Made by a program: the position numbers and the translations under genes
Part shown: positions 1 through 6,175 of the stretch, piece after piece
Position numbering within the stretch: position 1 is the first letter of the stretch
Layout: every line of letters begins with the position of its first letter
DNA from: Colimorpha sp045591485
GTDB lineage: Bacteria > Bacteroidota > Bacteroidia > Bacteroidales > P3
DNA length: 9,713 nucleotides
NCBI GenBank assembly: GCA_045591485.1
Contig: JAZNSV010000112.1
Coordinates: 1 to 9,713, forward strand
Reading direction: 5' to 3'
Notes under the pieces: generated by a model
Databases searched by the model: none
The model's input: only the letters and a program-made list of their open reading frames with translations
What the model was told of the DNA's origin: nothing

Positions 1-30
1 GCACGACCTTTGCCTGGCCAAAGGTCGTGC
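1..30. repeat. Perfect 12-bp inverted repeat inside a coding region
   Basis: Bases 1-12 (GCACGACCTTTG) are the exact reverse complement of bases 19-30, with a 6-nt spacer (CCTGGC). In RNA this would form a 12-bp hairpin. It lies within the reading frame of the truncated ATP-grasp gene and codes for part of its conserved N-terminal motif, so it may be incidental to coding. The window edge hides whether the stem continues outward. No T-tract follows, so it is not a classical terminator. Confidence 0.6.
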
Positions 31-859
31 TCATTATGTTCCGCCGCGCTCGGCCGTGGACTTCGCCTGCCGCGACGCCGCGCTGATGCAGGTGCTCTAT
101 CCGGATGCCGTCTGCATGAGCGTCTATGACCCAATGTTGTCGGGTGTGCTGCAACAGTGCTGCAACAACATACATGCCTGGGGTTGGGATGCTGTTGTAA
201 GGTATGAACTGACGAAGCGTGGCGCCCCCGAGCCACTGCTGCCCACCGACGTTGAAATATGCACAATCCGCGAACTGCAGCACCGTTCCAGCATATTGCC
301 GCTTCAGGAAGACTGCCATGCGGTATATGGCTTGGATGAGATGGAGAGTCTGCTGAAAGAACGCGAACATTGGGTGATGAAAGCTCCATGGAGTGGAGCG
401 GGCAGGGGTCTGCGCTGGGTGCACGGTGCATTGACGTCTATCGACCGAGACTGGCTGCTGAAGACTGTCGCTGCGCAGCACTGCGTCATCGCCGAGCCAC
501 GCCGAGAAGTGGTGGCCGACGTGGCGCTGGAATATCTAGAGGGTAGCGATTGTCCACGAATGCTACCCACTACACACTATCCACAACCCACTTTTATGGG
601 CTATTCCTATTTCCGCACCGGCAGTGGCGTCTATAAGGAAAACATCGCATGGAGCGACGAACGCATCGAGGACACCTTCGGCTTGGCGCCCATTCGAGCC
701 AAGGTGGAGCAGTGGCTCGCTGCTAATGTGTGGCCACGCTATCATGGCCCATTAGGCATAGACCTCATGGTCTGTGCCGACGGCAGCGTCCATGTGGCTG
801 AAATGAACGTCCGCCATACCATGGGCATGATTGCACATGCTAAAATAAACAAGCAATGA
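2..859 (+). CDS. ATP-grasp domain protein, 5' end missing
   Basis: The frame is open from base 2, and the first visible residues (HDLCLAKGRAHYVPPRSA) read as coding, so the true start lies before the window and the GTG at 56 is an internal valine. The segment resembles the NPEHDLALA-like start of an uncharacterised Bacteroidetes ATP-grasp family (from memory). Two ATP-grasp hallmarks are visible: a lysine/glycine-rich nucleotide-binding segment KAPWSGAGRGL at about 380-412, and a C-terminal Mg-ATP site with GIDLMV followed by AEMNVRHTMG at about 797-826, whose acidic residue and E-x-N are typical metal ligands. ATP-grasp enzymes generally join a carboxylate to an amine or thiol through an acyl-phosphate; the substrate here is unknown. 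No signal peptide can be judged because the N-terminus is missing. The stop overlaps the next start (ATGA, 856-859), implying coupled translation with the transporter gene. Confidence 0.8.
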   Translation, partial: HDLCLAKGRAHYVPPRSAVDFACRDAALMQVLYPDAVCMSVYDPMLSGVLQQCCNNIHAWGWDAVVRYELTKRGAPEPLLPTDVEICTIRELQHRSSILPLQEDCHAVYGLDEMESLLKEREHWVMKAPWSGAGRGLRWVHGALTSIDRDWLLKTVAAQHCVIAEPRREVVADVALEYLEGSDCPRMLPTTHYPQPTFMGYSYFRTGSGVYKENIAWSDERIEDTFGLAPIRAKVEQWLAANVWPRYHGPLGIDLMVCADGSVHVAEMNVRHTMGMIAHAKINKQ

Positions 860-1488
860 ACTTTATCGAAGCACTGTTATTGGCTTTTGCCCTTTGTGTG
901 GACACCCTCGTGGTCTCCACCACCACGGCGTTCCGCGACATGAGAAGTGCCGGTGGCACTTCGAACATGAGCCTCACGAGTACCTCACCCATGGGTAAGG
1001 CGAGGGGACCGTGGCATAGAGGCTTGCTCTTGGCCGCGATTCTCGCTTTTTTCCAGTTCGCCTTCCCGCTTATAGGCGCCATCATCGGCGATGTGGCGCG
1101 CTCGTTCATCGAGGCCGTCGACCATTGGGTGGCCTTCGGACTGCTGGCTTTCATCGGCGGCAAGATGATATTGGATGGCATAAAAAAAGAAGAGGAGAAG
1201 AAAGAATTCTCCTCCTCGCGCTACCTGCTGCTTAACTATAGCATGCTTGGCGTTGCCACCAGCATCGACGGCCTTGCCGTAGGCATTGGCCTGGGGTTGG
1301 ACATGCCCATGAATGCGGTCTTGTGGGTCGTCACAGTTATCGGCGTCGTCACCTTCTTGGTTGCCCTGCTGGGCGTCTTTCTTGGCAAGCGCAACATTCC
1401 CGTCCCTGAGCGCACGGCAAATATCATAGCCGGTGTGGTACTGATAGGACTCGGCGTCAAGATTCTCATCGAACACCTTTGGGGCTGA
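856..1488 (+). CDS. mntP: Putative manganese efflux pump, MntP family
   Basis: A 210-residue very hydrophobic protein with about six predicted membrane segments in two halves. Each half carries the family's conserved membrane aspartate: D16 in the first helix (AFALCVDTLVVS) and D138 in GVATSIDGLAVGIGLGL, matching the SxDAxAVG signature of MntP. Members export Mn2+ across the inner membrane and protect against manganese overload. It is slightly longer than E. coli MntP (188 aa, from memory), mainly because of a Ser/Thr/Gly-rich stretch at about residues 28-55 between helices one and two, and a charged Lys/Glu loop at about 110-117. Translation probably couples to the upstream ATP-grasp gene through the ATGA overlap. 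No yybP-ykoY riboswitch can sit directly ahead because the upstream sequence is coding. The family call is good; the metal is inferred from the family. Confidence 0.75.
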   Translation: MNFIEALLLAFALCVDTLVVSTTTAFRDMRSAGGTSNMSLTSTSPMGKARGPWHRGLLLAAILAFFQFAFPLIGAIIGDVARSFIEAVDHWVAFGLLAFIGGKMILDGIKKEEEKKEFSSSRYLLLNYSMLGVATSIDGLAVGIGLGLDMPMNAVLWVVTVIGVVTFLVALLGVFLGKRNIPVPERTANIIAGVVLIGLGVKILIEHLWG

Positions 1489-1509
1489 ACCGCCGTAGGA
1501 ATGTTTGTT

Positions 1510-1544
1510 TGTCGGTTCGCATATCCATATCAGATGCACCGACA
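1510..1544. other. Imperfect hairpin downstream of the mntP-like gene
   Basis: TGTCGGT (1510-1516) is complementary to ACCGACA (1538-1544). Inside it GCAT (1519-1522) pairs with ATGC (1534-1537), leaving a TC bulge and an 11-nt loop. It starts 21 bases after the transporter stop codon. There is no T-run after it, so termination is uncertain; it could also be an mRNA 3'-end stabiliser or a regulatory structure ahead of the sigma factor gene. Confidence 0.3.
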
Positions 1545-1581
1545 CTGCCAATCGCAGCACAAGATATAAATATTTTGTTAT

Positions 1582-1601
1582 AGGTGTAAGATTTAACACC
1601 T
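1582..1601. repeat. Short dyad symmetry upstream of the sigma factor gene
   Basis: AGGTGT (1582-1587) and ACACCT (1596-1601) form a 6-bp perfect inverted repeat with an 8-nt A/T-rich centre, in the gap between the transporter gene and the ECF sigma gene, about 33 bases before the proposed TTG start. This size and place suit an operator or a leader hairpin. An upstream ATTTTG at 1572-1577 only weakly resembles a Bacteroidetes -7 element and has no matching -33 TTTG at the right distance, so no promoter is called. Confidence 0.25.
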
Positions 1602-1633
1602 GTTGGGCAATTATTATATGTAAACGGACAAGA

Positions 1634-2137
1634 TTGACTGCCAGGGAATATAAAGATGGTGTAGGCCTGTGGGCCGATGATGCGATGCGCTTTGTTGTGC
1701 GTTGTGGCGGAAGCAGGGCCGATTGCGAGGATGCGGTGCAGGAAGCCCTGGCAGCCTTATGGAGTCACCGCGACAAGGTGCCGCGCAACAAGGGTAAATC
1801 TTACCTTCTCAGTGCAGCCTACCGGTCGTTGATGCAGACCATTAGGCACAACAAGGTTGTGCAGCAACATTCGGAAGACGCGCAGGCGATGGTGCAGACC
1901 TATCAGGAGCCAGACCTTATGTTCGACCTGCGTGAGGCCATAGAGCGCAGTCTTCTGGTGTTGCCCCCTGTACAAAGGGCAATATTGCAGCTGCGCGATG
2001 TTGAGGGCTACAGCTATGGCGAGATAGGAGAGACCCTCGACCTTTCGACGGATAAAGTGCAGGTCTATTTGTTTCGTGCGCGCGTTGCAATGAGAAAACA
2101 ATTGAAAGTAATGGGATATGACAGTAATAATAGATAA
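1634..2137 (+). CDS. ECF-type RNA polymerase sigma factor
   Basis: A 167-residue protein, normal for an ECF sigma factor with only regions 2 and 4. Region 2 is seen in DDAMRFVVRCGG followed by DCEDAVQEALAALW (core binding and -10 recognition). Region 4 is seen in LPPVQRAILQLRDVEGYSYG and then EIGETLDLSTDKVQVYLFRA, a helix-turn-helix for -35 recognition. The frame is open further upstream to 1505, but that translation lacks sigma-like sequence and contains no ATG. The TTG at 1634 gives an N-terminus (TAREYKDGVGLWADDAMRF) like those of Bacteroidetes ECF factors, so it is preferred. The 3' end overlaps the next gene by 20 nt, the arrangement expected of a sigma/anti-sigma pair. It probably activates its own unit and envelope genes; the signal is unknown. 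Confidence 0.88.
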   Translation: MTAREYKDGVGLWADDAMRFVVRCGGSRADCEDAVQEALAALWSHRDKVPRNKGKSYLLSAAYRSLMQTIRHNKVVQQHSEDAQAMVQTYQEPDLMFDLREAIERSLLVLPPVQRAILQLRDVEGYSYGEIGETLDLSTDKVQVYLFRARVAMRKQLKVMGYDSNNR

Positions 2138-2795
2138 AAACAACTGTGAACAATGGCTGGTGCGCTACTGCGACGGAAGCTTGACCACAGCCGAGCGCGA
2201 AGCGGTGGAGCAGTGGCTCGAAACGCATCCCGATGCGGCAGCAGAGATGGCCTTATATCTTGATGCTCCTTGTTTGGACAAAAACGAAAGTGTGCACTAC
2301 GCCGGACCGATGCCCGGTACCTCGCGTCCATTGTGGCCTGCAATTATCCGATGGAGTGCAGTTGCGGCAGTCCTTGTTGTGCTGATTTTACCATTTGCTT
2401 TCCATAAGAATGATACTGTAATGCCTATAGAAGTGGCTGAGGTCAGATATGTTCCAATGGCGCATGACGATTTGTCAAAAATGCAGATGAAGGTTGAACC
2501 AATTGTAGAGAAGGAGCCATATATATATCCACAGGATGATATCTTGAACGTTCAGAACAACATTTATGCCGAAAAACCACAACCAATTGTCCCGAGGGTG
2601 AAATATGTTGATAACCTTATTGCATTTGAACAATATATGCCCGAACAGACATACGATACAAATCTTATTGTATGTGACAGCGGTGTGGTTCGCGAGCCCG
2701 AACTAAAAGACTTTCTTTTAGCCTTCAACGATGCCTACGCCGAAAGGAGTTATTTGGGGCACTTTATTGGAACAATTATTAAGACAAATCAATAA
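2118..2795 (+). CDS. Single-pass membrane protein, likely anti-sigma factor
   Basis: A 225-residue protein starting inside the sigma gene (20-nt overlap), so the two are probably translated together. The N-terminal part (about 1-50) looks like a cytoplasmic anti-sigma domain: CEQWLVRYCDGSLTTAEREA then VEQWLETHPDAAAEM, a helical pattern common to Bacteroidetes anti-sigma proteins. It lacks a clear HxxxCxxC zinc motif. One membrane helix covers about residues 72-95 (WSAVAAVLVVLILPFAF). The remaining 130 residues would be periplasmic, rich in Pro, Glu, Tyr and Val, and show no family I recognise; this half is noticeably A/T-rich compared with neighbours. Role by context: it holds the ECF factor at the membrane and releases it on an envelope signal. 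Function is inferred from position and topology. Confidence 0.65.
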   Translation: MTVIIDKNNCEQWLVRYCDGSLTTAEREAVEQWLETHPDAAAEMALYLDAPCLDKNESVHYAGPMPGTSRPLWPAIIRWSAVAAVLVVLILPFAFHKNDTVMPIEVAEVRYVPMAHDDLSKMQMKVEPIVEKEPYIYPQDDILNVQNNIYAEKPQPIVPRVKYVDNLIAFEQYMPEQTYDTNLIVCDSGVVREPELKDFLLAFNDAYAERSYLGHFIGTIIKTNQ

Positions 2796-2807
2796 ATATA
2801 AACGATT

Positions 2808-4148
2808 ATGAAACGTTTTTCTATCTTCATTATTATGACAGTGGCCATTGTATGCAGTGGCAATGCACAGACCGAACAAAGGGTACAGCTTGTGCCTGAT
2901 GCGGTGTCGCAAATCAACTTGTCGGGACGTCAGTCGCTACGTATTGTAGCAGGCAGCGAGACCAGGCTGGAAACGAAGTCCAGCTATGAAAACATAGCCC
3001 GAGTCAGGGGCGACAAAATGATAATCTCTTCGGATAGTGCTGGTATAACGCTTGCTATCGCGCCTAAGCGCAATATCAAGGTCTCTACAGAGGACTATGC
3101 AAATGTGGTTTTTGAGGGTGCATTGCCGATGCGTTCCGAGCTTGAGGTGCATGCCGAAGACTTTTCGACGGTGACATTTGAAGGCAGTGTCAGCGATACG
3201 GTGCGCAGTGCAAACCTTATACTTCATGCCGAAGATTATGCCCGAATAAGCAGTGGCTCGATTATGCAAGCTGTGCAGATAGACTTTTCTTCGGAAGACT
3301 TCAGCCGCATTTCCCTTAAAGGACTCGACTATATAGCCGGACCGAATGATACCTCAATTGAGCAGCGGTCTCTTGTGTCTGATTTCGGTCGTATCTATAC
3401 TGGTCGCACCACGGCAGGAGACATGCTTCTCTACACCAGCGAGGAAGAACACGATAAGACCAGTGTGGTGGGCAGCATGACCGATCGTGTTGCCGACGCT
3501 GTGCGGTCATCTGCAGGATGTGAGAAACAGAAAAAAACTGTAAGCTGGCACTTCGGTGGTTTTATCCTCGACTTTGCGTGGGGTTGGCACAACTGGGGCA
3601 ATGAGATGTTTACCGGTTTTGCCGGTGTTGAAAGCCCTGCCGAGGTCGGTACTACATTCAATAATATACAACTTTCAGGAAACTATGCTATTGCTCACAA
3701 CCGCTGGCTTGGATTCTATGCTGGTCTGGGTCTCGAGTGGGATAAATGGAAATTTGTTGCACCGCAAGTGCAGTTCAACACTGCTGCAGAGCCATACGCT
3801 TTTGCCAATGCCGGTGCTACCAGTGGCAGTATGCTGTTGACAACCCGATATATCGTTGTACCGTTTTCTGTTCGCATTGGCGATCGGGATGGCGTGCATC
3901 TGGTACTCAGCGCTATTCCCGGTATCCATTGGAATGCCAGCGGTCTGCGAACTAAGCAGACAATAGGCAACAGTACCGAAACCATCAAGGATCGTTCCAT
4001 AAACAGATACATCAATCCGTATAAGTTCGATATTCGCGCCGAGCTTTACTATAGCTGGTTTGGCATCTACGCCCAGTTCTCTACGCTCTCAACCTTCAAG
4101 GGCAACAGCGAGGAGCTCTTCCCAGTGAAGTTCGGCATTATTCTTTGA
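2808..4148 (+). CDS. Secreted beta-helix/outer-membrane beta-barrel protein
   Basis: A 446-residue protein with a signal peptide (MKRFSIFIIMTVAIVCSGNA, cleavage near A20/Q21). Residues about 30-200 resemble the DUF2807/GIN-type putative auto-transporter adhesin fold: short beta-rich units around STEDYANVVFEG, HAEDFSTVTFEG, HAEDYARISSG, SSEDFSRISLKG and VSDFGRIYTG, with the acidic-aromatic pair recurring about every 21-28 residues. A polar linker (about 205-242) leads into about 200 residues of alternating hydrophobic, aromatic-rich strands (SWHFGGFILDFAWGWHNWGN through to the terminal FPVKFGIIL), typical of a small outer-membrane barrel. It starts 12 nt after the anti-sigma-like gene, so it is the third member of one unit and a probable target or sensor of the sigma system. 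A ligand cannot be named. Confidence 0.7.
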   Translation: MKRFSIFIIMTVAIVCSGNAQTEQRVQLVPDAVSQINLSGRQSLRIVAGSETRLETKSSYENIARVRGDKMIISSDSAGITLAIAPKRNIKVSTEDYANVVFEGALPMRSELEVHAEDFSTVTFEGSVSDTVRSANLILHAEDYARISSGSIMQAVQIDFSSEDFSRISLKGLDYIAGPNDTSIEQRSLVSDFGRIYTGRTTAGDMLLYTSEEEHDKTSVVGSMTDRVADAVRSSAGCEKQKKTVSWHFGGFILDFAWGWHNWGNEMFTGFAGVESPAEVGTTFNNIQLSGNYAIAHNRWLGFYAGLGLEWDKWKFVAPQVQFNTAAEPYAFANAGATSGSMLLTTRYIVVPFSVRIGDRDGVHLVLSAIPGIHWNASGLRTKQTIGNSTETIKDRSINRYINPYKFDIRAELYYSWFGIYAQFSTLSTFKGNSEELFPVKFGIIL

Positions 4149-4172
4149 ACCAATTAGTGCTTTTCTGAGTAT

Positions 4173-4207
4173 GGGCCGCTGACCATCAGGCAGGCGGCTC
4201 ATTTTTT
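4173..4207 (+). terminator. Rho-independent terminator after the barrel protein gene
   Basis: GGGCCGC (4173-4179) pairs with GCGGCTC (4194-4200) with one G-U pair, and an inner CTGA/TCAG can pair as well. Six T's follow (4202-4207). It lies 25 nt past the stop of the plus-strand unit. The 3' arm and T-tract overlap the stop codon and last codons of the converging minus-strand gene (stop at 4199-4201). Read on the minus strand the hairpin lacks a T-run, so it mainly serves the plus strand. Confidence 0.75.
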
Positions 4208-5761
4208 CTCTATCTTGACACGCCTCAAGTCAAGGGTGTTCATGGCGTCGGTGCGCAGGCCGTGTACATTCTTGTGGGTGAAGTGTAGTATCTGGTCGTA
4301 GTAGAGCACCACCACCGGAGCCTCGTCCATCACCAGGCTGTCCATTGTGTGGTAGAGCATCTCGCGCCGTGCGGGGTCGGTGCAACTCCGGGCCTCGGTG
4401 TAAAGACGGTCGTATTTTTTCGACAGAAAACGTGTGTAGTTGGGACCGGCCGGGGCGCGGTTTGGGCTGTAGAACAGCGAGAGATAGTTTTCGGCATCGG
4501 GATAGTCGGCTATCCACGACCCTCGGAACCACGAACTTTTGCCTTGTGCAATCTGTTCGCGCAGGGCGGCAGGTGGATTGACGTCAACCTGTATGTCCAT
4601 CCCCAGCAATCCCAGTTGCTGCTGTATGTACTTGCAGAGGTCAAGGTAGTTGCTCGTGGTGCCGAGTTTCAGGCGCGGCAGCCCGTTGCCATTCGGATAG
4701 CCCGCCTCGGCCAGCAGCCGCTTGGCTCGCTCTGGGTTGTATTCGTAGCCTTTTGTGGTCGAGCCCAGACCGACAGGTACAAAGCCATTGACACCCGGTG
4801 TGCCAATATTGTTGCGCAGGTATCGCATCATCTTCCTTCGGTCAAAGCCGCAGTTGACAGCTTGGCGTATGCGTTTGTCGCGCAGCGGGCTGTCGGCATC
4901 CTCCATGTTGAACCCCAGGTATTCGGTATTCAGGTATGGCGTAGATTCCATGTCTATCCGGCTGGCGTATTTCTCTTTCAGTTTGCCGTCGAGGGTCAGG
5001 ATTTCGTCTTTGTAGCTCGCGTCGAGCGAGTTCATGAAGTCAAGGTTGCCTTTGACGAACTCCAGAAACACGGTCTGTCGGTCGATGATGAATGTGACGG
5101 CCACTGCGTCGAGGTAGGGCAGGGGGGCGCCTTGCTCGTCGCGCTCAAAGTAGTCTTCGTTTTTGCGCAGCACCAGCTTGACGCCTTCTTTCCAGTACTG
5201 GAAGCGGAACGGTCCTGTGCCGCATGGGTGCTTGCGGAAGTCTTTGCCGTAGCGCTCCACCTCTTCGCGCGGCACAACCGAGCAATACACCATGCTCAGC
5301 TGACTGAGAAACGGTGCAAACGGGGCTTTCAGCTGGATGCTGAAGGTTGTGTCGTCCAATGCTTTGAATCTTTCAACCCCGCTGAATATCCATGCCCCGG
5401 GCGAGGCCACGGAGGGGTCGATGATGCGTCCGAAGCTGTATTCAAAATCGTCGGCCACCACATGCCGTCCGTTGTGGAAGCGAACGTCGTCACGCAGGGT
5501 GAAGGTGTAGGTCAAGCCGTCGGCACTCACCGTCCACCGCTTGGCGAGCGAAGGTTGCACCTGCATGGCTGTGTCGAGCTGCACGAGACCGTTATATAGC
5601 TGACGGCAAGGCCAGATGATGCTTTGGTCTTTGGCAAAGGCAGGGTCGAGGGTGGCGATGCCGGCGCTCTCGTTGTAGCGGAAGATCTGTTTGTCTTCGT
5701 GCCTATGGTGCGAGCAGGCAGCAAACATCACCAGTAACAGTAAGGGTAGCAGCCTTTTCAT
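4199..5761 (-). CDS. Oligopeptide-type ABC transporter substrate-binding lipoprotein (SBP_bac_5)
   Basis: A 520-residue lipoprotein: basic start, hydrophobic stretch and lipobox FAAC with the acylated cysteine at C16, so it should be anchored in an envelope membrane. The family 5 extracellular solute-binding fold (OppA/DppA-like) is shown by TLDPAFAKD (about 37-45), QLYNGLVQLD (54-63), the signature segment at residues 72-98 (AKRWTVSADGLTYTFTLRDD then VRFHNG), and later LGFNMEDADSPLRDKRIRQA and AEAGYPNGNGLP. Length is normal. Such proteins bind di- or oligopeptides, nickel, heme or sugars; the substrate cannot be told here. No permease or ATPase gene lies beside it. It follows atpC on the same strand after an 87-nt gap with no recognisable promoter, so it may be read from the atp transcript. 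Confidence 0.88.
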   Translation of the reverse strand: MKRLLPLLLLVMFAACSHHRHEDKQIFRYNESAGIATLDPAFAKDQSIIWPCRQLYNGLVQLDTAMQVQPSLAKRWTVSADGLTYTFTLRDDVRFHNGRHVVADDFEYSFGRIIDPSVASPGAWIFSGVERFKALDDTTFSIQLKAPFAPFLSQLSMVYCSVVPREEVERYGKDFRKHPCGTGPFRFQYWKEGVKLVLRKNEDYFERDEQGAPLPYLDAVAVTFIIDRQTVFLEFVKGNLDFMNSLDASYKDEILTLDGKLKEKYASRIDMESTPYLNTEYLGFNMEDADSPLRDKRIRQAVNCGFDRRKMMRYLRNNIGTPGVNGFVPVGLGSTTKGYEYNPERAKRLLAEAGYPNGNGLPRLKLGTTSNYLDLCKYIQQQLGLLGMDIQVDVNPPAALREQIAQGKSSWFRGSWIADYPDAENYLSLFYSPNRAPAGPNYTRFLSKKYDRLYTEARSCTDPARREMLYHTMDSLVMDEAPVVVLYYDQILHFTHKNVHGLRTDAMNTLDLRRVKIEKK

Positions 5762-5767
5762 CTATAG

Positions 5768-5801
5768 AATTGAGAACTGAGGATTGAGAACTGAGAATTG
5801 A
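5768..5801. repeat. 14-bp tandem repeat between atpC and the substrate-binding protein gene
   Basis: AATTGAGAACTGAG (5768-5781) is followed directly by GATTGAGAACTGAG (5782-5795), differing only in the first base, and then by a partial third copy starting AATTGA. It ends about 7 bases before the start codon of the lipoprotein gene, in its leader. It looks like the low-complexity repeats scattered between genes in Bacteroidales genomes (recollection, not tested). Confidence 0.7.
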
Positions 5802-5848
5802 AAAGACATTTAGACTTTTACACTTGTTGACTCTCCGGCTTTCTACAG

Positions 5849-6085
5849 TCATTGCACCAGTATCAACAGGTCGTTTTGTTGACCTTTGACCACGCCTCCA
5901 CGGATATCGAAGGTCTGTTCGCTGCCTTCGACCGGCTGCAGGCGCACGATGCCATTGCTGAGCGACGAGATGATGGGCGCGTGGTTTTCAAGTATCTCGA
6001 ATTTGCCGCCCGTGCCGGGCAGCTGCACCAACCGGGCCTCGCCGTCGAAGAGAATGCTGTCGGGTTTTGTGATTTTTACTTTCAT
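5849..6085 (-). CDS. atpC: F1 ATP synthase epsilon subunit, short form
   Basis: A 78-residue protein matching the N-terminal beta-sandwich of the F1 epsilon subunit, with the core signature LPGTGGKFEILENHAPIISS followed by LSNG and the closing strands TFDIRGGVVKGQQNDLLILV. In the F1Fo complex epsilon sits on the central stalk with gamma and couples rotation to catalysis. The C-terminal two-helix domain that lets epsilon inhibit ATP hydrolysis in E. coli (about 139 aa there) is absent. The frame ends cleanly, so this is a natural short form, as in other Bacteroidetes, not a break. It follows atpD with a 90-nt gap filled by heptad repeats. The ATG at 6085 is well placed. Confidence 0.93.
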   Translation of the reverse strand: MKVKITKPDSILFDGEARLVQLPGTGGKFEILENHAPIISSLSNGIVRLQPVEGSEQTFDIRGGVVKGQQNDLLILVQ

Positions 6086-6088
6086 AAA

Positions 6089-6174
6089 GGTTATTGGTTA
6101 TTGGTTATAGGTTATGGGGCCGAGGCGGCCTTTCTGGGCAGGAGCCGATAACCCATAACCTATAACCTATAAAC
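6089..6174. repeat. Opposed heptad arrays forming an inverted-repeat element
   Basis: Four tandem heptads GGTTATN fill 6089-6116 (last base T, T, A, G). Four in the opposite orientation (NATAACC) fill 6147-6174 (first base G, C, T, T; the last copy has one mismatch). They flank a GC-rich core of about 30 bases containing GGCCG-AGG-CGGCC (6118-6130), itself a small hairpin. The best pairing between arms is 16 bp, perfect: 6103-6118 with 6152-6167. The element occupies nearly the whole gap between atpD and atpC, so the shared mRNA would carry a long stem-loop there. It could be a small dispersed repeat or MITE-like insertion. Confidence 0.75.
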
Positions 6175-6175
6175 T

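Noticed and set aside
56..58. GTG at 56 as the start of the ATP-grasp gene
   Set aside because: The frame is open and coding-like back to base 2 and includes a conserved family motif, so the gene is truncated by the window.
985..1599. Minus-strand open frame opposite the MntP-like gene
   Set aside because: Antisense to a membrane protein with family signatures; the translation is charged and low in structure, with no motif.
1505..1633. Sigma factor N-terminal extension from a TTG at 1505
   Set aside because: The added 43 residues do not resemble any ECF factor N-terminus and cross two hairpins; the TTG at 1634 fits the family.
4349..5599. Long plus-strand open frame (416 codons) opposite the substrate-binding protein gene
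   Set aside because: It is fully antisense to a well-supported gene, its translation shows no recognisable domain, and long antisense frames are common opposite GC-rich coding sequence.
5852..6151. Plus-strand open frames opposite atpC
   Set aside because: They lie antisense to atpC and run into the heptad repeats, with no independent coding evidence.
6089..6174. CRISPR-like array between atpD and atpC
   Set aside because: The units are 7 bp, have no spacers and occur in opposed orientation, so they are simple heptad repeats and not a CRISPR.
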